DNA of 64,000 bases, from contig NZ_AP018907.1 of the NCBI RefSeq assembly GCF_003966715.1, forward strand, positions 2,096,001 through 2,160,000, given 5' to 3'. Positions 44,516-53,316 of this stretch are shown here, piece after piece. Every line of letters begins with the position of its first letter. Positions within the stretch are counted from its first letter, which is position 1. The notes under the pieces are model-generated. The model was not told the origin of the DNA and ran no database searches. It saw only the letters and a list, made by a program, of their open reading frames with translations. Made by a program: the position numbers and the translations under genes. The stretch is from Blastochloris tepida. Its GTDB lineage: Bacteria > Pseudomonadota > Alphaproteobacteria > Rhizobiales > Xanthobacteraceae.

Positions 44516-45616
44516 TCAGTCCACCAGCCGGCCGACCACGGCGATGCTCGCCGGCATGTCGAGGCCGTAGCGTTCGACGAGCGGCGCGATCAGCGCCTCG
44601 ACCGTGGCGCGGCCCAGCGTGTCCATCAGGGCGCAGGGCGGGTGCGAGAACTTGAAGGCGAGCTTGGCGCCGGTATCGATGGCCGAGGGCGCGGCCACGT
44701 CCTCGTCAAGCTCCTGCAGGATGGACAGGAAGGCGGCGCCGCGGATGCGGCCGACCATGTCCGCATGCCGCGCCTCATCGACCGGGCCGAGCGGCTGGTC
44801 GATCTCGAAGCTGGCATCGGCCTCGCCGACCTCGACCATCTTCGGCGCCGGTGCGTAGAACGGCCCGAGCTCGGCGAGGTTGCGGATGGCGCCGAGATTG
44901 ATGCGCGGCTTGATCAGGTTCATCACCCGGAACGGACCGGCGGCCGCGCCGAATGCCTCTTCGGCCGCCCGCTCGATCTCGCCGATGGTGCCGGCCCCCT
45001 CGCCGAGCAGGCGGGCGGCCTCGTTGGTGTAGGGGCAGAAGAAGCGGTTCAACGCAAACCCCGGCGCATCCTTGCAGCGCAAGGCCACCCGCCGCGTTGC
45101 CTGCAGGAAGGCCTGGGCCAGATCCGCCGTCTCGGGCGCGGTGGTCTCGGCGCTGACCAGCTCGACCACCGGATTGATCTCGGCCGGCGAGAAATAATGC
45201 AGGCCGAGGAAGCGGCCGGGATTGGCGACATGGGCGGCAAGACGGCCGACGCGCAGCGCGCTGGTGTTGGTGGCGATCAGCGCCGCCGGCTGGGCATGGC
45301 GCGAGATCTCCTCGAACACCGGCGCCTTGATCGCGAAATCCTCGAACACCGCCTCGATGATCAGATCGGCGCGGGTGACGTCGCCGATTGCGGTCCCCAG
45401 TTCCAGGCGCGACAGTGCGGCGGCGCGCTCGCGCTCGCTCATCCGCCCCTTCTCGACGAAACGGGAATAGACCTCGGCCGCGCGGCGCTTGGCGCGTTCG
45501 ACCGCCGCGGCGCTAGTGTCGATCACCACGACGTGCATGCCGTTCTGGGCCGCATTGATGGCAATGCCGGTGCCCATGGTGCCGGCGCCCACGATGGCAA
45601 GACGTCGGTTGATCAT
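44516..45616 (-). CDS. 3-hydroxyacyl-CoA dehydrogenase
   Basis: The 366-residue NAD-dependent enzyme has an N-terminal Rossmann fold (RRLAIVGAGTMGTGIAINAA), the catalytic His/Glu region LGLHYFSPAEINPVVELV and a C-terminal dimerisation domain (CKDAPGFALNRFFCPYTNEAARLL). The start at 45616 has a GGGGGG stretch upstream; the frame is open 28 codons earlier without homology. Substrate may be 3-hydroxybutyryl-CoA or longer. It is monocistronic. Confidence 0.9.
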   Translation of the reverse strand: MINRRLAIVGAGTMGTGIAINAAQNGMHVVVIDTSAAAVERAKRRAAEVYSRFVEKGRMSERERAAALSRLELGTAIGDVTRADLIIEAVFEDFAIKAPVFEEISRHAQPAALIATNTSALRVGRLAAHVANPGRFLGLHYFSPAEINPVVELVSAETTAPETADLAQAFLQATRRVALRCKDAPGFALNRFFCPYTNEAARLLGEGAGTIGEIERAAEEAFGAAAGPFRVMNLIKPRINLGAIRNLAELGPFYAPAPKMVEVGEADASFEIDQPLGPVDEARHADMVGRIRGAAFLSILQELDEDVAAPSAIDTGAKLAFKFSHPPCALMDTLGRATVEALIAPLVERYGLDMPASIAVVGRLVD

Positions 45617-45732
45617 CGCAGCGCCCCCCGCCCGATCGGCCCGCCGGCCGAATTTCTCAATCTGTACCGTATCGTACGACAGGCGCGCCGGCCGCGCCAA
45701 TCCACCCCGCGCCGGGGCGCACTTCGCTCATA

Positions 45733-45850
45733 CGGTTTCCGGTTGATCCCTTCGGGATACCGGAAACGGTCTCGCCGAAAATCCATTGCCCGATAGTGGG
45801 ATTTTCGGCGATCGGAATACGGTTCCCCGGCTTGAACAGCCGGAAACCGT
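45733..45850. repeat. Composite palindromic repeat (families A modules)
   Basis: Three hairpins in a row: CGGTTTCCGG...CCGGAAACGG (45733-45769), GCCGAAAATCC...GGATTTTCGGC (45774-45809) and ACGGTTCCCCGGCT...AGCCGGAAACCGT (about 45829-45850). The set ends at the motB-like stop. It is the fullest copy of the composite also seen at 37711. Confidence 0.72.
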
Positions 45851-45851
45851 A

Positions 45852-46676
45852 TCAGGGCGTGAAGCCCGGCGGCAGCGGCGGCGCTTCCTTCATCAGGGTC
45901 AGCGTCACGCGGCGATTGGCCGACAGATAGGGATCGTCCGGAAACATCGGCTCGGTGTCGGCCTTGCCGGTGACCGCGAAGACCTGGGCGCCCGGCACGC
46001 CCGCCTCCTCGAGGATCTGGCGCACCGCATTGGCGCGGTCGGCCGACAGATCCCAGGGGCCGTAGCCGGGGCGCGGGGGGGCACGCGTCGCGGCGGTGTG
46101 GCCGGTGATCGAGATGCGGTAGGGCATCTGCTTGAGCGGGCCGGCAAGCTGGAGCAGCACGCGCCGGGCGCGCTCCACCGGCTCCTTCATGCCCTCCGGA
46201 AACATCGCGCGCCCGTCCTGATCGACCAGCGAGATGTCGAGACCGCGCTTGGTCTCCTCCATCATGATGTTCTTCGAGATGTCGCTGATCTCGGGCAGAT
46301 CCTGCAGCGCCTGACGGAGCGAGGCGGTCGCCAGCGCAAACTCCATATCGCGCGAACGCTGGCCGTTGTCCTTGTCCGCCTCGGGCTCGACCGGCGCCGG
46401 CTTGTCGGTGGCGTCCTCGGGATTGACCTGCCCGACATGCTTGAGCTTCTGGCGGGTCGGCAGGCCATCGACCTCGACCATGCCGGAGTAGCGGAACATG
46501 GTCTGGGTGCCGAACGCCTCGCGCATCGAGCCGGCGACGGTCTGCAGTTTCACCTTGTCCATCGTCGAGAACGCGGTGAGCGTGACGAAGAACATCATCA
46601 GCAGGCCCATGAGGTCGGCAAAGGTCACGTACCAGCCGTGACCGCCGCCGTGACCGCCGCCCTTCTTGCGCGCCAT
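45852..46676 (-). CDS. motB: MotB-like stator protein with OmpA domain
   Basis: The 274-residue protein has a short cytoplasmic N-terminus rich in Gly/His and one transmembrane helix (GWYVTFADLMGLLMMFFVTL) with the ion-binding Asp D21. A linker and a C-terminal OmpA-like peptidoglycan-binding domain follow (RISITGHTAATR, LSADRANAVRQILEEAG, NRRVTLTLM). It pairs with the upstream MotA-like protein (24-nt gap). Because the partner is PomA-like, ion specificity (H+ or Na+) is open. No other flagellar genes are in the window, so a non-flagellar role is possible. Confidence 0.86.
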   Translation of the reverse strand: MARKKGGGHGGGHGWYVTFADLMGLLMMFFVTLTAFSTMDKVKLQTVAGSMREAFGTQTMFRYSGMVEVDGLPTRQKLKHVGQVNPEDATDKPAPVEPEADKDNGQRSRDMEFALATASLRQALQDLPEISDISKNIMMEETKRGLDISLVDQDGRAMFPEGMKEPVERARRVLLQLAGPLKQMPYRISITGHTAATRAPPRPGYGPWDLSADRANAVRQILEEAGVPGAQVFAVTGKADTEPMFPDDPYLSANRRVTLTLMKEAPPLPPGFTP

Positions 46677-46700
46677 CTTGTTCGCCCCTCGCCTGCGCCG

Positions 46701-47474
46701 TCAGGCCGCGACTGGTTCGGCGAGTTCGTCGCGCTTGTGCTCGGGCAGATAGGCCAGCAGCATCTCGCGCACCACGCCCGGGCTCTTCGAATCGCGGATC
46801 ATCAGCACCCCGTCGATGATCAGCGAGCGGTTGATCTCCTCGTCGATCAGCCGGCCGTGCAGCTTGTCGGCAAGCGGCAGGCAGACGATGTTGGACACCA
46901 CCGCGCCATAGAGCGTGGCGAGCAGCGCCACCGCCATGAACGGGCCGAGCTTGGAGGGATCGGACATGTTGGCGAACATCTGCACCATGCCGATCAGCGT
47001 GCCGACCATGCCGAAGGCCGGCGCGCAGTCACCGATGGCGCGGTAGACCTTCGATCCCTCCTCCAGGTGGGTGAGGAAATTGTCGCGGTCGCGCTCCAGA
47101 TTGTCGCGGATGAAGTCGCTGTCGTAGCCGTCGGCGACGTAACGGATACCCTTGGCCAGGAAGGTGTCCTCGATCACCTCCTTCTCCAGGCCGATCGGTC
47201 CCTGCTTGCGCGCCACGTCGGCGAGGTGGGAGATCTGCTCGACCAGATCATGGGCGGTGATGCGCCGAAGGTTGAAGGCGAACTTCATCCCCATCGGCAG
47301 ACCATGAATGATCGTCGACAGCGGAAAACGGATCAGCGTGGCGGCCGTGCTGCCACCGAAGATCACGATCGCGGCGTGCTTGTCGACGAACATGCTGACG
47401 TCGCCGTCCAGCATCATCAGCAGCAGAACCGTTCCGGTGCCGAGCGCGAAGCCCAGTGCGGTCGCAATATCCAT
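46701..47474 (-). CDS. motA: MotA/PomA-like stator protein
   Basis: The 257-residue protein has four transmembrane helices. The N-terminal DGDVSMFVDKHAAIVIFGGS is PomA/MotP-like. The cytoplasmic charged loop follows, then GMVGTLIGMVQMFANM and ALLATLYGAVVSNIVCLPLADKL form the channel helices. With the downstream MotB-like protein it would form an ion-driven stator. The start at 47474 is preceded by GCCTCTATGGAT-type sequence with a weak ribosome binding site. Confidence 0.88.
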   Translation of the reverse strand: MDIATALGFALGTGTVLLLMMLDGDVSMFVDKHAAIVIFGGSTAATLIRFPLSTIIHGLPMGMKFAFNLRRITAHDLVEQISHLADVARKQGPIGLEKEVIEDTFLAKGIRYVADGYDSDFIRDNLERDRDNFLTHLEEGSKVYRAIGDCAPAFGMVGTLIGMVQMFANMSDPSKLGPFMAVALLATLYGAVVSNIVCLPLADKLHGRLIDEEINRSLIIDGVLMIRDSKSPGVVREMLLAYLPEHKRDELAEPVAA

Positions 47475-48013
47475 AGAGGCGAGGCTCCCACAGACGCTGG
47501 GAAGCCGCCCTGGCGGCGGATCCCGTTCGAGCCGCCATATTCGGAAGCCGAGCTTAATTCCGGGTAAGCGACCTCCCCTAGGCGGATGTATTTGCCCCGA
47601 AACATTCTCCGCAGAAGCAGGAACCGGTCCTGCGCAAGAGTATATGACAGATCAATGACTTGGAACGGCCGGCCAGTATATGTCGATACAACCATACGCT
47701 GATGATTTGATATTTTTCAACCTAAACTTTTCACTCAGGAAATCGCGAATTGCGCGAAAATCTGCGACCGGACCAGACGGCCGGCTTGCGCTGCCGCCGG
47801 TCCTGAACGGAGCGGCGGCGGCCCCGAGCGGACGTATTTCCTGCGGATTGTCTTCGTCTCAGGACGCCGAAGATCAACTTTCCCAACGTCAGGTTGTTGC
47901 CGCGAAGCAACACAGGATGGGAAAGCGAAGCAGAGCCAGGAATCCCTCTGTCGAGCCAACGCAGACGGTGCTACCACCATGTCGTGTTTGGTCGTTCTGC
48001 AATGGAGGCTGTG
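47475..48013. other. 539-bp noncoding region with two degenerate repeats
   Basis: No gene is credible here. A family B copy (ATTCTCCGCAGAAGC...CCTGCGCAAGAGTAT) lies at 47602-47643. A partial family E copy (GAAATCGCGAATTGCGCGAA then AATCTGCGACCGGA) lies at about 47739-47773. The rest is presumed leader and promoter for the first porin gene, whose ribosome binding site GGAGG lies at 48004-48008. Confidence 0.55.
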
Positions 48014-48721
48014 ATGCGTCGTCTCGTTATTGCGCTGCTTGCCTCGACTGCGCTGGTTGGGACCGCGTCTGCAGCGGATCTGGCTCGCAAGTCGGTGGTT
48101 TCTGCCCCGGTCGTGATGGCTCCGAACTGGACCGGGTTCTATGTCGGCGGCTTCATCGGCTACGGATGGGGCAGCAACGATTGGTCGCTTGTCGACAACT
48201 GGAACAACTGGGGAGGCCTGAGCAACGATTTCGACGGGTTCCTCGGCGGTGCGCAGATCGGTTACGATTACCAGTTCAACAACATGGTGATCGGTATCCA
48301 GGCGGACATCACCGGTGCGTCGCTGGAAGACAAGAGCTGGTACCTCGACGAGTACTATAATAACGAAGCGTCCTGGATCGCCACCGTGACCGGCCGCCTC
48401 GGCTTCGTCGCCGACCGCGCGCTGTTCTACATCAAGGGCGGTGCGGCCTGGGCTGATCACGACAGCTCCTGGTCTTGGATCGGTGATTATTACAGCTCGA
48501 GCGGCACCCGCTCCGGCTGGACCGTCGGCGCGGGTATCGAATACGCCTTCGCCCCGAACTGGACCATGTTCCTCGAATACGACTACTATGACTTCGGCGA
48601 CAAGAACTATTACTTCCCTGCTTTGGACACAACTGTGAAGGTCGACACCGACGTCAGCGCGGTCAAGATCGGCGTGAACTATCGCTTCGGCGGCCCGTCG
48701 GCGGTGTCCGCTCGCTATTGA
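48014..48721 (+). CDS. Outer-membrane beta-barrel protein, paralogue 1 (Omp25/Omp31-like)
   Basis: The 235-residue protein has a signal peptide (RRLVIALLASTALVGTASA, cleaved before ADLA). An eight-strand barrel pattern follows: NWTGFYVGGFIGYGWGSNDW, FNNMVIGIQADITGASLE, ADRALFYIKGGAAWAD, YAFAPNWTMFLEYDYYDFGD and the terminal SAVKIGVNYRF. Rhizobiales Omp25/Omp31-type proteins are abundant surface barrels. GGAGGCTGTG before the ATG decides the start. It is followed by its own terminator. First of four tandem paralogues. Confidence 0.9.
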   Translation: MRRLVIALLASTALVGTASAADLARKSVVSAPVVMAPNWTGFYVGGFIGYGWGSNDWSLVDNWNNWGGLSNDFDGFLGGAQIGYDYQFNNMVIGIQADITGASLEDKSWYLDEYYNNEASWIATVTGRLGFVADRALFYIKGGAAWADHDSSWSWIGDYYSSSGTRSGWTVGAGIEYAFAPNWTMFLEYDYYDFGDKNYYFPALDTTVKVDTDVSAVKIGVNYRFGGPSAVSARY

Positions 48722-48752
48722 TTGCCCGATACGATCTGCTTCCAAACGTCCT

Positions 48753-48783
48753 GAACCCCGGCTTCGGTCGGGGTTCTTTTTTT
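48753..48783 (+). terminator. Rho-independent terminator of porin paralogue 1
   Basis: GAACCCC (48753-48759) and GGGGTTC (48770-48776) form a stem around GGCTTCGGTC, followed by an eight-T run. Confidence 0.88.
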
Positions 48784-48888
48784 ATGCCGCCGGCCACACC
48801 CGCCGGCAGGGACCGCGGCAGGGCGCCTGCCCCGCGGCGGCCCAGCACCCAAGGCGCAGCGCTCAAGCCCAAGGTGCGGCGTCCGGTC

Positions 48889-48918
48889 GCGGTTTCCGGT
48901 TCGTGGCCGGGAAACCGC
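48889..48918. repeat. Dispersed palindrome family A, copy between porin genes
   Basis: GCGGTTTCC (48889-48897) and GGAAACCGC (48910-48918) flank GGTTCGTGGCCG, upstream of the second porin gene. Confidence 0.6.
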
Positions 48919-48999
48919 AGTTTATCGGAAAATTTTTCCCAGTAACCCAAGCTTAATTCTGATCGCGCACAACAGCCGTAGAGCCGAAAGGATACGGTC

Positions 49000-49728
49000 A
49001 TGCGGCGTTGCGTATTTGCAATGGCGGCTTCCTTGCTCACGGTTGCCCCAGCGTTTGCGGCGGATCTCGCACGCCGCGCACCCACCCCCTATTCCGGTGG
49101 CCCGATTGCGGTTACCGACTGGACCGGACTCTATCTCGGCGGCCATGTCGGCTGGGGATGGGCCGAAACCGGCTATTTCGGCACGGTCACCGACTGGTCG
49201 CTCCACCAGGACACCAACGGATTCCTCGGCGGCGGGCAGGTCGGCCTGAACTACCAGATGGACAATTGGGTGGTCGGCCTCGAGGCCGACATCACCGCCA
49301 CCGACCTGTCCGGCGGCACCAGCGATCCGGCGGTCCCCGACTCGCGGTTCGACGCCGGGATCAATTGGCTCGCCACCCTCACCGCGCGCGCCGGCTACGA
49401 TTTCAGCGGCGTCCTGGTCTACGCCAAGGGTGGGGTCGCGTTTGCCGACCAGGATCTGACCTGGACGGCCGGCGGCGAGTCGGCGACGGCCGATACCCGC
49501 CGCACCGGCTGGACGGCCGGCGGCGGCGTCGAGGTGGCGCTGTCGCCCACTTGGTCGGCCCGGTTGGACTACGCCTACATGGATTTCGGCGCCGACGACA
49601 CGGTGTTCACCGGCTCGGTCGCGCCCTTCACCCTAGCCGTCGACCAGGAGGTTCAGGCCCTGAAACTGGGCGTGAACTACCGCTTCGCCCCGGTACCGCC
49701 GGTGCCGCCGGCCAGCCGTCCCTACTGA
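49000..49728 (+). CDS. Outer-membrane beta-barrel protein, paralogue 2
   Basis: The 242-residue protein has a signal peptide (RRCVFAMAASLLTVAPAFA before ADLA) and the same barrel plan: DWTGLYLGGHVGWGWAETGY, MDNWVVGLEADITATDLSG, ARAGYDFSGVLVYAKGGVAFAD and LKLGVNYRFAPVPP. It is the most divergent of the four paralogues and has a Pro-rich C-terminal end after the final strand, unlike the usual terminal aromatic residue; the last residue is nevertheless Tyr. Confidence 0.88.
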   Translation: MRRCVFAMAASLLTVAPAFAADLARRAPTPYSGGPIAVTDWTGLYLGGHVGWGWAETGYFGTVTDWSLHQDTNGFLGGGQVGLNYQMDNWVVGLEADITATDLSGGTSDPAVPDSRFDAGINWLATLTARAGYDFSGVLVYAKGGVAFADQDLTWTAGGESATADTRRTGWTAGGGVEVALSPTWSARLDYAYMDFGADDTVFTGSVAPFTLAVDQEVQALKLGVNYRFAPVPPVPPASRPY

Positions 49729-49842
49729 GCTCCACTGTCCGTGCAGGCGGCGGCGGCGGCTTCGCGGACACTCCCTTTCCAACCGCCATCTGCCGGTCCT
49801 TCGGGTGTTCCCGCCGGTCCGGCTCCCTTTCAGGAGATGACA

Positions 49843-50517
49843 ATGCGTCGAATCACCCTTGCCCTGCTGGCGACGACGATGATCGCCGGCTCCGCCTCCG
49901 CGGCCGACCTGTCCGCCCGCCGCTATGAGCCCGCGGCTGCGGCCTATGCCTTCAGCTGGACCGGCTTCTATGTCGGCGGCCACCTCGGCTATGGCTGGGG
50001 CTCGAACGACTGGACCGCCCCGTCGTGGGCCGCCGGCTCGGTCAGCACCGATTTCGACGGCTTCGTCGGCGGCGGCCAGCTCGGCTTCAACTACCAGATG
50101 GGCAATATCGTCCTCGGCCTGCAGGGCGACATTTCCGGCGCCAATCTCGAAGGCAAGGTCTTCGACATCGATGGCGACTGGCTGGAGAACAAGGCGACTT
50201 GGCTCGCCAGCCTCACCGCTCGCCTCGGCTTCACCGCCGACCGCGCGCTGTTCTACGTCAAGGGCGGCGCCGCCTGGACCGACATCGACAGCACCGCCGT
50301 TGTCGGCAACACCGTGTACTCGAAGAGCGAGACCCGCGACGGCTGGACTCTCGGCGCCGGTGTCGAATATGCCTTCGCGCCGAACTGGACGACCTTCATC
50401 GAGTACGACTATTTCGACTTCGGCAACAAGAACACGATCTTCGACGGCGATCTCTACAAGGTCGATACCGACGTCAGCGTCGTGAAGGTCGGCGTCAACT
50501 ATCGCTTCGGCTACTGA
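49843..50517 (+). CDS. Outer-membrane beta-barrel protein, paralogue 3
   Basis: The 224-residue protein has a signal peptide (RRITLALLATTMIAGSASA before ADLS) and barrel strands SWTGFYVGGHLGYGWGSNDW, GNIVLGLQGDISGANLEG, ADRALFYVKGGAAWTDID, FAPNWTTFIEYDYFDFGNKN and VVKVGVNYRFGY. It ends with an aromatic residue as outer-membrane barrels do. CAGGAGATGACA gives the ribosome binding site. Very similar to paralogue 4. Confidence 0.9.
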   Translation: MRRITLALLATTMIAGSASAADLSARRYEPAAAAYAFSWTGFYVGGHLGYGWGSNDWTAPSWAAGSVSTDFDGFVGGGQLGFNYQMGNIVLGLQGDISGANLEGKVFDIDGDWLENKATWLASLTARLGFTADRALFYVKGGAAWTDIDSTAVVGNTVYSKSETRDGWTLGAGVEYAFAPNWTTFIEYDYFDFGNKNTIFDGDLYKVDTDVSVVKVGVNYRFGY

Positions 50518-50546
50518 TCAAAGGCCGCACCACCGGCCGCCTATGG

Positions 50547-50569
50547 GAGCCCCGGCCATGCCGGGGCTC
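50547..50569 (+). terminator. Hairpin after porin paralogue 3
   Basis: GAGCCCCGG (50547-50555) and CCGGGGCTC (50561-50569) form a strong stem followed by TCTTCGTTTG, a poor T-tract. Confidence 0.7.
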
Positions 50570-50577
50570 TCTTCGTT

Positions 50578-50706
50578 TGATACCAACGGCCGCGAACGCG
50601 GACCGTTGGTTCCGGTCGCGGATTTTCGCGAAATCTCTGATTTCCCGAACGAAAATCCGCGAGAGTCAACGGCCCCACGCGTCAGCGTCTGGGGCCGTTG
50701 GTATGA
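50578..50706. repeat. Dispersed repeat family E: nested three-hairpin element
   Basis: The outer arms are ATACCAACGGCC (50580-50591) and GGCCGTTGGTAT (50693-50704). Inside are CCAACGG/CCGTTGG (50583-50609), GCGGATTTTCG/CGAAAATCCGC (50618-50660) and CAACGGCCCC/GGGGCCGTTG (50667-50700). A partial inverted copy is at about 47739-47773. It occupies part of the 410-bp gap before paralogue 4; the rest (50707-50927) shows nothing beyond a leader. Confidence 0.7.
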
Positions 50707-50927
50707 AAGGCCGCGCCATCCTTGCCGCAGGCGCGCTGTTGTGCAGCGCAGCACGCAGGGATTGACGGGCCTGCTATGCAAAGTTGCTGGTTGCCGTTGC
50801 GCCATTCTGCAAATGTTGCATAGCGGCAACAGCCCCTGCGAAAACGCAGCCTTGCACGATTTCGCCATCCTTTGGCGCATGGGCGGGTATAAACCGCCGG
50901 CTCCATCACACTGGAGACTCAAAGACC

Positions 50928-51632
50928 ATGCGTCGTATCGCCCTCGCCCTCCTCGCCTCGACGATGCTCGCCGGCACCGCCTCGGCCGCCGACCTGGCTG
51001 CCCGCAAGGCCGCCGCCGCGGCTGCTGCCGCGCCGGTCACCTACGGCGTCAACTGGACCGGCTTCTACCTCGGCGGCCACCTCGGCTATGGCTGGGGCGG
51101 CAATGACTGGACCTATGAAGGCCTCTCGACCGGCAGCAACGACTTCGACGGCTTCATCGGCGGCGGCCAGATCGGCTTCGACTACCAGTTCAACAACATC
51201 GTGCTCGGCCTGCAGGGCGAGATCACCGGCGCCAGCCTCGAAGGCAAGACCGTCTACGACAACGGCGAGCTGAAGAACGAGGCCTCCTGGATCGCCACCC
51301 TCACCGGCCGCCTCGGCTTCACCGCCGACCGCGCGCTGTTCTACGTCAAGGGCGGCGCCGCCTGGACCGACCTCGACAACACCGTCGTCGCTGGCGGCGA
51401 TGTCTGGAAGAAGAGCGAGACCCGCGACGGCTGGACCCTCGGCGCCGGCATCGAATACGCCTTCGCCCCGAACTGGTCGGCCTTCGTCGAGTACGACTAT
51501 TACGACTTCGGCGACAAGAACACGGTGATCGGCGACACGCTCGTCAAGGTCGACACCGACGTCAACGCGGTGAAGGTCGGCGTCAACTACCGCTTCGGCG
51601 GCGCCTCCGAGCCGCTCGTCCGCAAGTACTGA
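50928..51632 (+). CDS. Outer-membrane beta-barrel protein, paralogue 4
   Basis: The 234-residue protein has a signal peptide (RRIALALLASTMLAGTASA before ADLA), an Ala-rich linker and strands NWTGFYLGGHLGYGWGGNDW, FNNIVLGLQGEITGASLEG, ADRALFYVKGGAAWTDLD, FAPNWSAFVEYDYYDFGDKN and AVKVGVNYRFGG. Long identical stretches with paralogues 1 and 3 suggest recent duplication or gene conversion. It carries its own strong terminator. CTGGAGACTC provides the ribosome binding site. Confidence 0.9.
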   Translation: MRRIALALLASTMLAGTASAADLAARKAAAAAAAAPVTYGVNWTGFYLGGHLGYGWGGNDWTYEGLSTGSNDFDGFIGGGQIGFDYQFNNIVLGLQGEITGASLEGKTVYDNGELKNEASWIATLTGRLGFTADRALFYVKGGAAWTDLDNTVVAGGDVWKKSETRDGWTLGAGIEYAFAPNWSAFVEYDYYDFGDKNTVIGDTLVKVDTDVNAVKVGVNYRFGGASEPLVRKY

Positions 51633-51686
51633 TCAGAAGGTACTGATCCGCATATCCCGGCAAGCCCGGGCGGATCGTTCCGCACA

Positions 51687-51717
51687 AAGGCCCCGGCCGT
51701 CACGGCCGGGGCTTTTT
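51687..51717 (+). terminator. Rho-independent terminator of porin paralogue 4
   Basis: GCCCCGGCCG (51690-51699) and CGGCCGGGGC (51703-51712) form a GC stem followed by TTTTT. Confidence 0.88.
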
Positions 51718-51819
51718 CATGTGCGACGTCCGTCGTCTTTCGCACGGCAGTGTCTTTAGCTAAGCGTGGAGAGAGCGGGGCAATCACGTCCCCGTACCGA
51801 CAAACCACGGGAGAGACCC

Positions 51820-53316
51820 ATGCGGGACTACGGGCATTTCATCGGCGGCAAGCACGTGCCGGGCACCTCGGGGCGTTTCGGCGACATCTTCCAGCCGATG
51901 ACCGGCGAGGTTATCGGCCGGGTCGCGTTCGCCACCACCGCCGAGGTTCGCGCAGCGGTCGAGAATGCGAAAGCCGCCCAGCCGGCCTGGGCCGCCACCA
52001 ATCCGCAGCGCCGCGCCCGCGTTCTGATGGAATTCCTGCGGCTGGTGCAGCGCGACTACGATGAACTCGCCGAGCTGCTCGCCCGCGAGCACGGCAAGAC
52101 CATTCCCGACGCGAAGGGCGACATCCAGAGGGGCGTCGAGGTCATCGAGTTCTCGACCGGCGTGCCGCATTTGATGAAGGGCGAATACACCGACGGCGCC
52201 GGCCCCGGCATCGACATCTATTCGATGCGCCAGCCGCTCGGCGTCGTCGCCGGCATCACGCCGTTCAACTTCCCGGCGATGATCCCGATGTGGAAGTTCG
52301 GCCCGGCGCTGGCCTGCGGCAACGCCTTCATTCTCAAGCCCTCCGAGCGCGACCCCGGCGTGCCGATGAAGCTCGCCGAGCTGCTGCTCGAAGCCGGGCT
52401 GCCGGCCGGCGTGCTCAATGTCGTCAATGGCGACAAGGAGGCGGTCGACGCCGTGCTCGACGATCCCGACATCAAGGCGGTGGGCTTCGTCGGCTCGACG
52501 CCGGTCGCCGAGCACGTCTATTCGCGCGGCTGCGCGGCCGGCAAGCGCGTGCAGTGCTTCGGCGGCGCCAAGAACCACATGATCATCATGCCCGACGCCG
52601 ACCTCGACCAGGCGGTCGATGCGCTGATCGGCGCCGGCTACGGCTCGGCCGGCGAGCGCTGCATGGCGATCTCGGTGGCGGTGCCGGTGGGCAAGGCCAC
52701 CGCCGACCGGCTGGTCGAGAAGCTGATTCCGCGCGTCGAGGCGCTGAAGATCGGCCCGTCGACCTCGCTCGACGCCGACTACGGCCCGCTGATCACCAAG
52801 GCCCATCTGGACAAGGTGAAGTCCTACGTCGATCTCGGCGTCAAGGAAGGCGCCAAGCTCGTGGTCGACGGCCGCGGCTTCCGGATGCAGGGCTACGAGA
52901 ATGGCTTCTACATGGGCGGCTGCCTGTTCGACGAGGTGACGCCGGACATGCGCATCTACAAGGAGGAGATCTTCGGCCCCGTCCTGTCGGTGGTGCGCGC
53001 GCACGACTATGCCGAGGGCCTGAAGCTCGCCAACGACCACCAATACGGCAATGGCGTCGCCATCTTCACCCGCGATGGCGATGCGGCGCGCGACTTCGCC
53101 TCGAAGGTCCAGGTCGGCATGGTCGGCATCAATGTGCCGATCCCGGTGCCCCTGGCCTACTACACGTTCGGCGGTTGGAAGCGCTCGTCGTTCGGCGATC
53201 TCAACCAGCATGGGCCGGACGCGATTCGCTTCTATTCCCACACCAAGACGATCACCTCGCGCTGGCCCTCGGGCATCAAGGACGGCGCGGACTTCGTCAT
53301 CCCGACCATGAAGTGA
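51820..53316 (+). CDS. mmsA: Methylmalonate-semialdehyde dehydrogenase (CoA-acylating)
   Basis: The 498-residue aldehyde dehydrogenase has PFNFPAMIPMWKFGPALACG, GFVGSTPVAEHVY and the catalytic cysteine in GSAGERCMAISVAV. The C-terminal PVPLAYYTFGGWKRSSFGDL is diagnostic of MmsA, which converts methylmalonate or malonate semialdehyde to propionyl- or acetyl-CoA in valine and inositol breakdown. The ATG at 51820 follows GGGAGAGACCC. No other catabolic genes are adjacent. Confidence 0.93.
   Translation: MRDYGHFIGGKHVPGTSGRFGDIFQPMTGEVIGRVAFATTAEVRAAVENAKAAQPAWAATNPQRRARVLMEFLRLVQRDYDELAELLAREHGKTIPDAKGDIQRGVEVIEFSTGVPHLMKGEYTDGAGPGIDIYSMRQPLGVVAGITPFNFPAMIPMWKFGPALACGNAFILKPSERDPGVPMKLAELLLEAGLPAGVLNVVNGDKEAVDAVLDDPDIKAVGFVGSTPVAEHVYSRGCAAGKRVQCFGGAKNHMIIMPDADLDQAVDALIGAGYGSAGERCMAISVAVPVGKATADRLVEKLIPRVEALKIGPSTSLDADYGPLITKAHLDKVKSYVDLGVKEGAKLVVDGRGFRMQGYENGFYMGGCLFDEVTPDMRIYKEEIFGPVLSVVRAHDYAEGLKLANDHQYGNGVAIFTRDGDAARDFASKVQVGMVGINVPIPVPLAYYTFGGWKRSSFGDLNQHGPDAIRFYSHTKTITSRWPSGIKDGADFVIPTMK

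Noticed and set aside
45852..47474. ExbB/ExbD or TolQ/TolR pair
   Set aside because: The OmpA-like C-terminal domain and PomA-like N-terminus fit MotA/MotB stators instead.
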